Assembly (NCBI RefSeq): GCF_016587355.1
Contig: NZ_BNJF01000002.1
Span: forward strand, 1,550,001 to 1,614,000
DNA length: 64,000 nucleotides
Origin: Ktedonospora formicarum
GTDB lineage: Bacteria > Chloroflexota > Ktedonobacteria > Ktedonobacterales > Ktedonobacteraceae
Reading direction: 5' to 3'
Positions 54,854 to 63,757 of the stretch are shown here, in pieces. Below the pieces are notes generated by a model that was given only the letters and a program-made list of their open reading frames with translations, made no database searches and had not been told where the DNA came from. The position numbers and the translations under genes are program-made. Positions within the stretch are counted from its first letter, which is position 1; the number at the start of each line of letters is the position of its first letter.

Positions 54854-55298
54854 ATGCAGTTGGTAGAGCAACAATTTCATCCGCAAAACCGATCATCGCT
54901 ATGGCTGCATCGATCAGGCTGCCAGAGCTTCAAAGAACCGGTATAACCAGGAGACCTATCACATCCGCCAAGCCTTCTTTCAGGATGGAACCTTCCTCCC
55001 CTATGTCTAGATCTATCATCGTCTCAAGCACCAGGAGTGTTATCAGGCCCTCCCCCCGCAAGGCCTCCAACTCCATCTTGATCCAGTTCGTATCGATCTG
55101 GAATGCGTTCCGCAAGGGCATGCAGGCGTGGCACAAGCACCCCGAATGGTTCATTGCTCCAACGAATCTCGGTCAGGCAAGCCCAACGCAATCAGGTCCA
55201 GACCAAGATCAACTGGCGTTTCAATACAGCCGATGCCCGTATCAAGTTGAAGCGTCTCTATCCATCCTTCAATTCAGGTGTGACAGTTTACCAGTATA
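54854..55298 (+). pseudogene. IS605-type TnpB remnant with internal deletion
   Basis: MQLVEQQF, then after a frameshift RKTDHRYGCIDQAARASKNR, YNQETYHIRQAFFQDGTFLP and IYHRLKHQECYQAL follow the conserved N-terminus of the TnpB proteins I know from Chloroflexota. One TAG lies inside. After QAWHKHPEWFIAP the rest of the protein is missing: the next matching piece is INWRFNTADARIKLKRLYPS, a block normally near the C-terminus. N- and C-terminal ends are thus joined by deletion, with the RuvC catalytic core lost. Confidence 0.65.
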
Positions 55299-55552
55299 GA
55301 AAAGGGAAAGCATAAACTGAGTGTATGTCTGCGTGCAAAAAAGCGTGGCACACTCATCCTATGTATTCTGTTGGTGCATCCAAGCTATGCTTGGGTTTTG
55401 TGGAGAGAGTAAATTACATATAATCAGTTTCATTGATGAGACCCAATCAAGCTTCCAAGCGCAAAAGAGCTTGAAGAAAGAAGTTCAAGGTGAGTATCGA
55501 AGAAGCGCCCACTTGCCCTATGCATATGCCTTTGTATCATTGAGGTTGGCTC

Positions 55553-56467
55553 ATGGAGGGCTGCCCCATGTCTGAGAATCATTCACTTTCGATGTATGCA
55601 GTCAGAAACGAAAACATCGATGAATGGTTCTTCCCTTTATCTTTTGCCGGTGAGAGTAAAACTTGTATCGAAGAGAAGGAAAAACATATGTCAGAGTTGA
55701 AAAAAACGACCTGTAAAACCTTAAAGGAGAACCTGACCCAGTACTCTCTGCTCGAAATCTTGCATCATGAAGTTGGCAATGGGCTTGCCGTTATTTCTGG
55801 ATATACCCAAATGTTGCAAAGAGCACGATTCTCGTCATCTTCCCTGGAAAGTGAAGCCTCCTGTGCCTATCTGACAAAGCTCGAACAGCGGATGGTACAA
55901 CTCAATGAGTTTCTGACTCACATTCGAAAATTTGTGTTTCAGCCATCTGATACCCGATTCTGTGAAAAATTGATAACGACTGATTTGGCAATTTTAGTGC
56001 AGCAAGTATTTGAGCGGCTTGCTCCACTCTACGCAGAGAAACCTATCGAGGTTCACTTCCCATCACAACAGTTGTGTGTCCGCTGCGATGTGCTGTGGAT
56101 AGAGTTTGTCCTAGAGCATGTGCTGAGTCATAATATGGCTTTTCATGAAGGTCCTTCTTCTCTGCATCTCACTCTTGAATGTCACAAAACAGCGGTGCAA
56201 GAAAGAGGGGAAGCACGTATGGGGATTCACATTTGCATGCGCCATCCCAAACGAAGTCATGTCACAAGAAGCGATATATTTGGGAGTTGGTCTCAAACAC
56301 TCGATCAACATGATCAAGATATTTGTATGTCTCTGTGTGAAGACATTTTGCAAATGCATGGAGGACGTATCTGGTCGGAACTGAAATCACGTCGGATGTT
56401 TAGTATGTATATTGCCTTACCTCTCAGTGTCATGAGTGCTTCATCCTCTGAGCCAGTTGTGGAATGA
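55553..56467 (+). CDS. divergent histidine-kinase-like protein
   Basis: 304 residues, soluble. A dimerisation-like helix LEILHHEVGNGLAVISGYTQ resembles the H-box, with His-His in place of the SHExRTP sequence. A GHKL-type domain follows, weakly: LAILVQQVFERLAPLYAEKP, WIEFVLEHVLSHNMAFHEG (N-box-like, without the second Asn), and C-terminal QDICMSLCEDILQMHGGRIW before a final beta strand. The G1 and G2 boxes are not evident, so kinase activity is doubtful. It could be a partner-binding or inactive relative. No response regulator is adjacent. Confidence 0.5.
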   Translation: MEGCPMSENHSLSMYAVRNENIDEWFFPLSFAGESKTCIEEKEKHMSELKKTTCKTLKENLTQYSLLEILHHEVGNGLAVISGYTQMLQRARFSSSSLESEASCAYLTKLEQRMVQLNEFLTHIRKFVFQPSDTRFCEKLITTDLAILVQQVFERLAPLYAEKPIEVHFPSQQLCVRCDVLWIEFVLEHVLSHNMAFHEGPSSLHLTLECHKTAVQERGEARMGIHICMRHPKRSHVTRSDIFGSWSQTLDQHDQDICMSLCEDILQMHGGRIWSELKSRRMFSMYIALPLSVMSASSSEPVVE

Positions 56468-57231
56468 GAGTGTTGTCAATTTGCTGATGTAGCCTAAGGA
56501 CCAGCCTGGTGGGTGGTATCCACTGGTCGCCAACCAGCGATCCAGGGCCACATACGCTTCCCTGATCCTGGCGTACTCCCCCGATACAGCACATATGCGA
56601 CTTGTTTTTCTCCAGCCAACCTGAGGCAGGAAAGATGAGCGGAAGAGCAGGAGACAGGGTGGTAACGGGAGCACCCACAAAGAGATCAAACCCCTCATCC
56701 AGCAAGGTCTCGTCGAAGTACAGGTGGATCAGCGGATTGATAGGGATGATGGTCTGCTGCTTGAGCTGTCGCACCACGTTGCGAGAAAAATCCCCCAATC
56801 GCTTCTGGGGTGGACACCTGTCCACGCACCCCAAGCAATGTGAGTGGCTCAGTGTGCTTGAGCGCCACATCATACAACGGACCTGCCGTCTGCATCATGG
56901 GCAGTTGCTGCACACGCGTCAGCAGGCGTCCGAGTCGTGTTTGTTCTTCCCTCACCAGCTCTTGCTGAGCAATCATTCGCTGCTGGAGCAACTCCTCCAG
57001 GGCGTCTTCGTCCTGGGTGTGGAGCAGGTGAGCAATCTCTTCCAGCACAAATCCGCAATCTTTGAGTGCCAGGATCCGCATCATGTCAGTGAGTTGGTCC
57101 AGGTCATACCATCGATAGCCATTCTCCGGATTGATCTGTGATGGTCGCAGGATACCCAGCGCGTCATAGTGCCGCAAGGTTTTCAGCGCGACCTGGCTGA
57201 GACGGGCAAATTCCCCAATTTTGAGCATCAT
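56430..57231 (-). pseudogene. MerR-family regulator with GyrI-like domain, frameshifted twice
   Basis: Frame 1 starts at the ATG (57231): MLKIGEFARLSQVALKTLRH, RPSQINPENGYRWYDLDQLT, then a helix-rich linker to LPMMQTAGP. A second frame continues with LGDFSRNVVRQLKQQTIIPI, FDETLLDEGFDLFVGAPVTT, the GyrI-like ligand domain, and a third with RICAVSGEYARIREAYVALD and RWLATSGYHPPG. The first switch is in the run AAAAATCCCCC at 56786-56796, a homopolymer slippage site. The regulator would otherwise be a BmrR-type multidrug sensor. It overlaps the end of the kinase-like gene. Confidence 0.65.
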
Positions 57232-57479
57232 TCACTCCCGTTGTTCTGTTCTTCCCCCAGCATATACTGTGCCGTTAGGGGAAGGCCAAGGGAAAGACCC
57301 AATTGCTGCCACAGAAATCCTGCCACGGGCCACAAACGCGAAGGAGGCCATATCAACTAGCACGGCTTCGGTCCCATATTGGCCGTTGAGCCAGAGCAGA
57401 GTGGATATTGTCAATTTGCGAAGAAGCTACAATCTTTGACATACCGGCGGAATGAATAACACAAGATCTTCTCTGTCCA

Positions 57480-58165
57480 AAGGGTATCGTTTCCCATCTG
57501 AAATCATTGGACATTGCATCTGGTAGTATTTCCGCTTCTCGCTCAGTTTTCGTGATGTTGAGGAGATCATGGCTGAACGCGGTGTCATTCTGACGTATGA
57601 AACCATCAGGCAGTGGTGCCCCACATGTGGCCAGACCACCACCAATGAGCTCAAACAGCGACGTAGCCACACTGGAGACACGTGGCATCTTGATGAGGTA
57701 TTTCTGACCATTAAAGGGAAGCAAAGCTCTCTTTGGCGGTCGATCAATATGGTAACGTGCTTGATATCCTGTTTCAAAGCAAGAGAAAGAAAAAAGCTGC
57801 CAGGAAGTTCTTTCGCAAACTGCTCAAATGTCTTCACTCTGTGCCATGTGTGATCATCACCGACAAACTGGCCAGTTATGCTGCAGCCAAGAAGGAGATC
57901 ATGCCCAGTGTCGAGCACCGGCAGCACAAAGGCCTCAACAATCGAGCTGAGAATTCGCATCAACCGATACGACAACGAGAACGCGGCATGCGCCGCTTCA
58001 AATTCCCTGGTCATGCGCAACGTTTTCTCTCTGCCTTTGGGCCCATCTCAGACCACTTTCGACCATGGCGACATCGGCTTCATGCGTCAGCGTCTCGTGT
58101 GCTCATGCGGGAGCGAAGCGCAGACGTGGAACGACATTGCCAGCACGCAGCACGTTGCGTAGCGA
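57480..58165 (+). pseudogene. IS6-family insertion sequence transposase, frameshifted
   Basis: The sequence encodes FRDVEEIMAERGVILTYETI, RQWCPTCGQTTTNELKQRRS, DTWHLDEVFLTIKGKQ with the first DDE Asp, then, in another frame from 57733, AVDQYGNVLDILFQSKRKKK, PCVIITDKLASYAAAKKEIM, HRQHKGLNNRAENSHQPIRQ and RRFKFPGHAQRFLSAFGPIS. All blocks of an IS6-like transposase are present, with one frameshift near 57730, so it is the most complete element in the window. Terminal repeats were not identified. Confidence 0.8.
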
Positions 58166-58334
58166 ACGCAATTCCCCTTCCCTTCCACTTCTTTTTCTCT
58201 GGTATCCTACAACATGCTTTTTCTCTCTCTTCTCGTCATGGTGACAAGGCCGCTCTTCTTCTGTCGTTTTGCCCAAGCGAAAATAGGAGCGCTATGCAGC
58301 GTTTTATCTGAAACTTCAGGGCTAGGGGAAATCA

Positions 58335-58724
58335 TTATAAGTAGTGCCAGTGTCCATCCTCAATCTTGATGCTAAAAGTTTCTATTTGCAGATCTTTGTC
58401 GAGTGCCTCCAGATCAATCATGTCTGGCGCAAGAGCTTTCGCCTCTTGTATTGAGATGCCTTTGACCTTGATCGAAGCACTGATACTGATATTGAGCTTA
58501 TATTCATGTACTTGAGGGGGAGATACTGGCTCCAGGCTTTTCAATTTATAAATGTCAGGTGCATTGGCATATCCCGTTGCAATATAGTAGGGCTGGCCTT
58601 CCTGGTCATAACATATCAGTCGTGCATCGAGCTGACCCACAAATTTGTCCAGTGCTTCATCCCTACCCAGGATCTGTACAAAATGTCCTTCTTGTGTTTC
58701 ATACCAATTCTCTACCTTTAACAT
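58335..58724 (-). CDS. unknown protein, third gene of the radical SAM - CYTH operon
   Basis: 129 residues. The start overlaps the end of the CYTH gene by 7 bases, so it belongs to the same transcript. N-terminus MLKVENWYETQEGHFVQILG, middle LICYDQEGQPYYIATGYANA, a beta-rich tail KLNISISASIKVKGISIQEA and DMIDLEALDKDLQIETFSIK. No family recognised; no membrane helix or signal. Its length and position suggest a substrate-recognition or modified partner of the radical SAM enzyme, which is speculation. Confidence 0.65.
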   Translation of the reverse strand: MLKVENWYETQEGHFVQILGRDEALDKFVGQLDARLICYDQEGQPYYIATGYANAPDIYKLKSLEPVSPPQVHEYKLNISISASIKVKGISIQEAKALAPDMIDLEALDKDLQIETFSIKIEDGHWHYL

Positions 58725-59374
58725 GGCATGTTTCCTTTCCCTGGTTCTACATTGTCTGGCAACCGATACACGCCCTTGTGATAAGCCTGAAGATTGTGCT
58801 GATGGAGCCAGAGTTCGACATACCCAACTGAAAGCGGTTCTGCGACAACATCGCCAAAGATACGGCGTAGATGCGAGTGTAAATGGTGTGTATTCGTTCC
58901 CTCCTCACATTCGACCTCGACCTCTAAAAACTCGCCTATACCCGCAATGGTATCAACACACAATTTGACCGAATCATAGATGTATTGTCGACGTGTATTC
59001 TCAATATGGGCGAGTACTACCAGTTTGTTTTTTTGTAGGGCATCTTCCCACGATAATCCAGCTTGCCACGTTGGAAGGAAATGAGCGAACAACGTATTTA
59101 TTGCCGTTGTGTGTTTGGCCTGGGCAGAGAGTGAAAATGCTCGTTCAGTACTCTCTATATGCGCTTTTTCGGCCTGCTCATTGAACTTGAATTGGAGCGT
59201 TTGTTGATTGCGCACACGAACAAAAACTGCTTTTTGGAGAAGATCGTAGGTGAGAGTATCATAGTAAATGTCGCTATTTTGTACCAGCCGATCAAATTGG
59301 GCATCTCGCAGTCTCGCTTCCAAACGTGGTTTCACTTGCGGATCAATTGCGTATTTAAATTCAACCTCTATCAT
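58718..59374 (-). CDS. CYTH-domain protein (triphosphatase / class IV cyclase-like)
   Basis: 218 residues. The N-terminal MIEVEFKY carries the ExExK signature (Glu3, Glu5, Lys7) of the CYTH tunnel; further acidic/basic strands: SDIYYDTLTYDLLQKAVFVR (dY/DT strand), VRVRNQQTLQFKFNEQ, EFLEVEVECEEG near the end. The fold binds nucleotide or inorganic triphosphate with metal ions; members are thiamine or polyphosphate triphosphatases or adenylyl cyclases (CyaB). ATG overlaps the TGA of the radical SAM gene, implying translational coupling. Which activity holds here cannot be read from sequence. Confidence 0.85.
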   Translation of the reverse strand: MIEVEFKYAIDPQVKPRLEARLRDAQFDRLVQNSDIYYDTLTYDLLQKAVFVRVRNQQTLQFKFNEQAEKAHIESTERAFSLSAQAKHTTAINTLFAHFLPTWQAGLSWEDALQKNKLVVLAHIENTRRQYIYDSVKLCVDTIAGIGEFLEVEVECEEGTNTHHLHSHLRRIFGDVVAEPLSVGYVELWLHQHNLQAYHKGVYRLPDNVEPGKGNMPC

Positions 59375-60192
59375 GCAACTACGCTCCTTTGTATAATATC
59401 TGCCATGGCATCTGCTGATGAAAAAAAGACTCTCCCTCCCTTTTTCTCGATGACTGCCGCAAGGCGATGTAATCGAGCCTCATCTTCGTAGCGGGTCCAT
59501 GTGGGAGCGTGGGCCGACCACGAGACAACCGTTTTACGGCAAGGAGTCTGGCGTAGCATATTTGAGGGAATAAAACGTGCGAACTGACCCCGATCATCGA
59601 CGTAGAGAGGGCCGAGAATGAAGCCATCACATTTGGCGAGGAGCACTTCTGTAATGAGGCGCACATATTCACTATCTGGAATATGTGGCAAAATAGGACG
59701 AACGGCAATGAAGACGGGGATGTTCAGACTTTTGATGCTGGCTACGGTCCGAATTCGCTCAATAGGGGAAGGGGTGTGTGGCTCGACTATCGATGCTGAA
59801 TCCCAACAGCTCAGGGAGACGAGGGTGCTCAGGGTGGTGTGACGCAGTTGCATCTGATGCTGAATTTCAGCCAGTACTGCAAGGCCTGTCTCATTGATAT
59901 GACCTTTCGTACTGAAGTTGACATGTTTCCCCAGAAGGGACAGACGTTGCAACATTGCCAGGCCGCGCGCAGGATTCGCGAATGGATCACCATCATAGCC
60001 AAACTGAATAGTTTCAAATGATGCACCACGTGCAAATGCATAAAATTGCGTTAATACTTCTTCGGGATCCACACGTGAAAGGCCCACTTCCCCTCCTCGC
60101 GTATAGCAGTAGCGGCATCCAAAGGAGCAAGGCTCTCCAACAGGCACGAGAACACGACCTTTTTCAACTTTGAACATGATTCTTTTTGCCAT
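59371..60192 (-). CDS. radical SAM protein
   Basis: 273 residues from the ATG at 60192, with a perfect GGAGGTGCTC upstream. Cluster motif C22-SFG-C26-RY-C29 (CxxxCxxC) near the N-terminus, followed by YTRGGEVGLSRVDPEEVLTQ, FGYDGDPFANPARGLAMLQR, VNFSTKGHINETGLAVLAEI and VSLSCWDSASIVEPHTPSP, the beta strands of the SAM barrel, and FGYDGDPF as a candidate for the GGE-like position. No auxiliary cluster domain is seen, so it is a minimal enzyme of the spore-photolyase/queuosine-like group. It starts the CYTH operon and lies next to a ~680-base AT-rich gap. Confidence 0.88.
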   Translation of the reverse strand: MAKRIMFKVEKGRVLVPVGEPCSFGCRYCYTRGGEVGLSRVDPEEVLTQFYAFARGASFETIQFGYDGDPFANPARGLAMLQRLSLLGKHVNFSTKGHINETGLAVLAEIQHQMQLRHTTLSTLVSLSCWDSASIVEPHTPSPIERIRTVASIKSLNIPVFIAVRPILPHIPDSEYVRLITEVLLAKCDGFILGPLYVDDRGQFARFIPSNMLRQTPCRKTVVSWSAHAPTWTRYEDEARLHRLAAVIEKKGGRVFFSSADAMADIIQRSVVA

Positions 60193-60633
60193 GAGCACCT
60201 CCACCAACTTTCTCTTGTGCCTCAGGAAAAGGATATGCTATGGAGCAATCAATCAAGCTCAGCGATAAGTGTCGCTTTGCTTAGGGAAAACAAATTTGAA
60301 TTGATAGCTCACAAAAGCTAGTTTAACATAAAAATGCAAGAAATTCTATAAATTAGATACAAAAGTAATAAATTTATCAATTGTAGCACTAATATTAAAA
60401 AAGATATTTTTATTATTTTGTTGTAGAATAAATTTTCCATGTATCTATTAATGTGCAAAATAAACAGAGTGTTTAAAAAAACAGTAGCGAGACAGAAGCA
60501 AAGAAAGCGTTGCTTTGGGAAGAGATAAATCGATTTTGAAGAAAAGTGGCTACATTGCTCCAAAACAGAAAAAAATTATGTTCTTTATATTCTTGTCTAC
60601 AACGAGATAATAGGCTATTTTTCTTCATTAGAG
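60193..60633. other. AT-rich intergenic region
   Basis: No gene is supported. It is strongly AT-rich, with runs such as AAAAAAGATATTTTTATTATT near 60400, and lies between two divergent transcription units, so it is likely a promoter region on both sides. Confidence 0.35.
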
Positions 60634-60675
60634 TAACGACATGCTATATTTTATCTAAAATATAGCATGTCGTTA
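60634..60675. promoter_or_regulatory. 42-bp palindrome upstream of the SorC-type regulator
   Basis: TAACGACATGCTATATTTTA (60634-60653) and its exact complement (60656-60675) enclose two bases. It is 200 bases before the regulator's ATG. Because SorC-type proteins are tetramers that bind dyads, it is a candidate autoregulatory operator; an attachment site or a terminator for the minus strand is an alternative. Confidence 0.55.
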
Positions 60676-60874
60676 TTGCTTGCTGAAATCGGAAAATTGT
60701 AGAAAGTGTTATAAAAGACTTGCATTCGTGTGAAAAATAGAGTAAGCTTAAGCAAATATTAGAATATAAAACAAATAATTACTTTCTAGCGGTCATGTCG
60801 ATCTTTATAGGCATGATTGACTGTTAGCAGAGGAAAAGTAGTGTATAAGCCTTGAAAGGAAGTGGAGTGATATT

Positions 60875-62014
60875 ATGCGCTCAAATAGACCTTCAATGAA
60901 TATGTCGGAAACCAAATTGCTCTCTGATGATCGATTCCTACGCAGGGTTGCAGAGCACTATTATGGGAATGGATTATCTCAGGAAGCGATTGCCGATGGG
61001 GAGGGTTGCTCGAGGATGACGGTGAGCAAAGCACTCCAGAAAGCAAAAACAGCAGGTATTGTTCGCATTTCTATTCTCCCTGAACTTCGTGGTGGCTATT
61101 TACGCAATCTCTCCCGCGAAGCACGCCTTGAATTAGGGCTTGAAGATTTAGTACTTGTCCCTGGTCGCTCCTTTGAGGGGATGGCGAAAGCCGATACGAA
61201 TGAGAACGTCGTAATTGACATCGCTCAAGCAGCTGCCGAATATTTGGACCAACTCCTTGTTGATTCAAGCATTCTCGCTATGTCCGGCGGTACGATGATG
61301 CGTTCGGTGACACGTTTTTTACGACCCACGAAGATGCTTCCTCACCTGAACGTTGTTTCTACAATTGGTTTTGTGGAGCCTCATACGACTGAAGGGGATG
61401 CGAATATGGTGACGTATGAGTTGGCTCAGGCCTATGGGGGAACCCATACGTGGTTCTGCGCTGGCGCATTCTTTCCTTCTATTTCGCAAGCTCAATTAAA
61501 AGATTTAAGCGCAATGATCCAGCAGTATCCTATGGTAAAAAAAGCGTATGACCTCTATGAACAAGCAAGCATATTTATGATGGGGCTCTGGACACCTTCT
61601 ACCAATGATGAGGTGGTGATGAAAGGTATTCTCTCGCAAGAACAGATATCGATCATTGAGAAACAACAGCCAGCAGTCGACATTAATCACTGGGTATTTG
61701 ATGCACAAGGTAGATGTATTAATACCATGCTCGATCCGTCACCTTATTATTTGACAGGGTTTGAAATTCCTTCTCTAAAAGAAAAAATCCAAACAAAAGG
61801 GGTCAAGGCTATTCTTGTAGCAGGTGGGGGGCCTGCGTATGTTCCAGCCATTCATGCAGCGCTACAAGCTGGGCTGGCTAATATTTTAGTGACAGATCAT
61901 ATAACAGCGCAATATTTGCTTCGATTAGCAGTTCGCCGTAAAGGTGTACAAGAGGATAATGTGTCCACACATTCATTTTTGCAAGAAGATGAGTATCGGC
62001 AGTCGCTTCGCTAG
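60875..62014 (+). CDS. SorC/DeoR-type sugar-binding transcriptional regulator
   Basis: 379 residues. N-terminal HTH (FLRRVAEHYYGNGLSQEAIA, DGEGCSRMTVSKALQKAKTA) followed by the sugar-binding SIS-like effector domain: LAMSGGTMMRSVTRFLRPTK (phosphosugar loop), LNVVSTIGFVEPHTTEGDAN and KAILVAGGGPAYVPAIHAAL with VTDHITAQYLL near the end. Family members respond to phosphorylated sugars and regulate carbohydrate or glycolytic genes. The terpene synthase gene follows on the same strand after a 540-base gap. The C-terminal tail (RRKGVQEDNVSTHSFLQEDE) is unusual. Confidence 0.88.
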   Translation: MRSNRPSMNMSETKLLSDDRFLRRVAEHYYGNGLSQEAIADGEGCSRMTVSKALQKAKTAGIVRISILPELRGGYLRNLSREARLELGLEDLVLVPGRSFEGMAKADTNENVVIDIAQAAAEYLDQLLVDSSILAMSGGTMMRSVTRFLRPTKMLPHLNVVSTIGFVEPHTTEGDANMVTYELAQAYGGTHTWFCAGAFFPSISQAQLKDLSAMIQQYPMVKKAYDLYEQASIFMMGLWTPSTNDEVVMKGILSQEQISIIEKQQPAVDINHWVFDAQGRCINTMLDPSPYYLTGFEIPSLKEKIQTKGVKAILVAGGGPAYVPAIHAALQAGLANILVTDHITAQYLLRLAVRRKGVQEDNVSTHSFLQEDEYRQSLR

Positions 62015-62240
62015 ATGTGACTCGCAATAGCCAGAGAAGCCAACTACTGTTGAGACTATCCTGAGTGATGTCTGTCGCATCTGCCTGATCTTTGACATGC
62101 AGAATATAAAGCTGGCTTTGCGTTCCCGGCATATTCTGTTCAGCCAATGCAATTCAGCCTTTGGCCTCTTTTTGATGTGCTCAAAGGTAAAAGTTTGATC
62201 CTTGGCGCACATAAGTCAATGACTCCAGGTATGAAGCGCT

Positions 62241-62401
62241 AACTTTTATACACATTTAACAAAGGGAAAGGAGAGGCTACATGAGATGCGGACTGACAAG
62301 GCTGAGATGCGCAAGGCTCCGTTTGTCAGCTCTTCCTTCTCGGGCAGTTTCTTCAGCCAAGTCGCAAAATCACTTTGTTAAATGTGTATAAGAGGCAGGC
62401 G
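62241..62401. mobile_element. miniature element with Tn5/IS50-like inverted ends
   Basis: TTATACACATTTAACAAAG (62246-62264) is the exact complement of 62373-62391, 108 bases apart. The right side extends to AAATGTGTATAAGAGGCAG (62380-62398), which matches 17 of 19 bases of the Tn5 mosaic end AGATGTGTATAAGAGACAG. The 9-base word TGAAGCGCT flanks the element at 62232-62240 and 62402-62410, the length of a Tn5-type target duplication. No transposase is present, so it is a non-autonomous element of IS4/IS50 kind. Confidence 0.6.
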
Positions 62402-62551
62402 TGAAGCGCTGGGGCTTGTGAAGGGCAAACCTATGAGAAGGGATGATGAAACATCCCTCATTTCTTCAATAATTACTCATAAGACCTCATCCTGTATGGC
62501 ATAAAAATTATAGCTGTTTCCCCCTTCTCGTTCGATGAAAGGCAGCAGATT

Positions 62552-63502
62552 TTGGAGGATATACAGTTAGCACCACCTTTTTGCCCCTTTGTTCCACGCA
62601 TAAGTCCTCATGTTCAGGTTGCACAGGAGCATTTAGAGGCTTGGGTCCAGGAATTTCGTTTACTTCAAGGGCCTTCCCTCCAGCGATTTTCCAAAACACG
62701 TATGGGGTGGCTGGTCGCACGTTGCTATCCGACTGCAACAGCGAGCGAACTCTCACTTCTTGCCGACTGGCTGGCCTGGTTATTTTTTGTTGATGATCTA
62801 TTTAGTGAGGGGGCGATAAGCCATCAACCCGATCGTATCCGACCTGTTATGGCTAGATTGTTTTCAATTGTAGATGGCACAATACCGTCTCTTCGCTATA
62901 GTGATCCTATGTCCTCTGCACTTCACGATCTTTGGTGGCGGACTGCTGGGTTTACATCATCAGTCTGGCGAAAACAATTTCTTGATCATTTTGCAGATTA
63001 TTTTGCGGGAACCTATTGGGAAGCGCAAAACCGATCTTTGGGTCTTGTACCTGATAAGGATATGTACATTGAAAAGCGCCGCCTCTCAAGTGGCATGCTG
63101 ATAGGGATTGATTTCATTGATCTTGTCGAACGCATGGATTTTCCTCAAGCGATGTGCTCAAGCGACGTGTTTCGAGTGTTTTTACGCGCTACCAATAATA
63201 TTGTGTGCTGGTCGAATGATATTGTGTCCTTAAGAAAGGAGTTTGAGAATAACGATGTGAATAATCTGGTGCTTATCATTCAGCATACGTCTCATTGCAC
63301 TCTGCAGGATGCTGTAAGTATTGTACGTGATCTGGTGCGTGCAGAGACAGAATTATTTATGAATATTGAGCGCGATCTCCTGAGGGAATTCCCCACGTAT
63401 GAACAAGAGATTCATCTCTATACCATGGCTCATCGTGCCATGGTGCGGGGCAATCTGGACTGGTCATATGAAACCTCTCGCTATGGTCAGGCCGAAACCT
63501 GA
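62552..63502 (+). CDS. class I terpene synthase
   Basis: 316 residues from a TTG (62552) with AAAGG about 9 bases before; no in-frame ATG exists earlier. Catalytic signatures: aspartate-rich motif FVDDLFSE (Asp 81-82, Glu 86), pyrophosphate-sensor Arg 176 exactly 46 residues before the NSE triad NDIVSLRKE (Asn 222, Ser 226, Glu 230), and the C-terminal RY pair (310-311). It should cyclise farnesyl (or geranyl/methyl) diphosphate to a volatile hydrocarbon or alcohol. Length fits sesquiterpene synthases rather than geosmin synthase (two domains). No prenyltransferase or P450 is adjacent; the upstream SorC-type gene is the likely regulator. Confidence 0.92.
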   Translation: MEDIQLAPPFCPFVPRISPHVQVAQEHLEAWVQEFRLLQGPSLQRFSKTRMGWLVARCYPTATASELSLLADWLAWLFFVDDLFSEGAISHQPDRIRPVMARLFSIVDGTIPSLRYSDPMSSALHDLWWRTAGFTSSVWRKQFLDHFADYFAGTYWEAQNRSLGLVPDKDMYIEKRRLSSGMLIGIDFIDLVERMDFPQAMCSSDVFRVFLRATNNIVCWSNDIVSLRKEFENNDVNNLVLIIQHTSHCTLQDAVSIVRDLVRAETELFMNIERDLLREFPTYEQEIHLYTMAHRAMVRGNLDWSYETSRYGQAET

Positions 63503-63708
63503 TGATGCATTAGTGCAGACTCGAGAAAGCTCTTGAGTAAGTAGCTCCGCCTATTCACACAAACGAGAAACACTTGGCAATTAAGTTTGTACTCTACCTT
63601 GGAACGTTATGGGCAGCGCTTGATACAAAGCAACTTGACATGATAGTATCCAAATATCTTATCAAGAGAGCGAATAGCAAGGAAATATAATGAAGCAGAT
63701 GGGACTAC
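63503..63708. other. intergenic after the terpene synthase
   Basis: No gene or terminator is evident in the 200 bases after the terpene synthase. Confidence 0.3.
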
Positions 63709-63728
63709 GACAACAGACGTCTGTTGTC
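63709..63728. promoter_or_regulatory. 20-bp perfect palindrome
   Basis: GACAACAGACGTCTGTTGTC reads the same on both strands without any spacer. A second dyad, TGCGCC/GGCGCA, lies at 63758-63775. Both fit operators for a gene beyond the window edge or on the minus strand, but no gene is identified. Confidence 0.5.
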
Positions 63729-63757
63729 AGCATCATCACTCATTCTCCGGGTGTTAC

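Noticed and set aside
62380..62398. Sequencing-adapter contamination as the cause of the Tn5-like end
   Set aside because: Two of 19 bases differ from the mosaic end, a second diverged end and a flanking duplication exist, so it appears natural.
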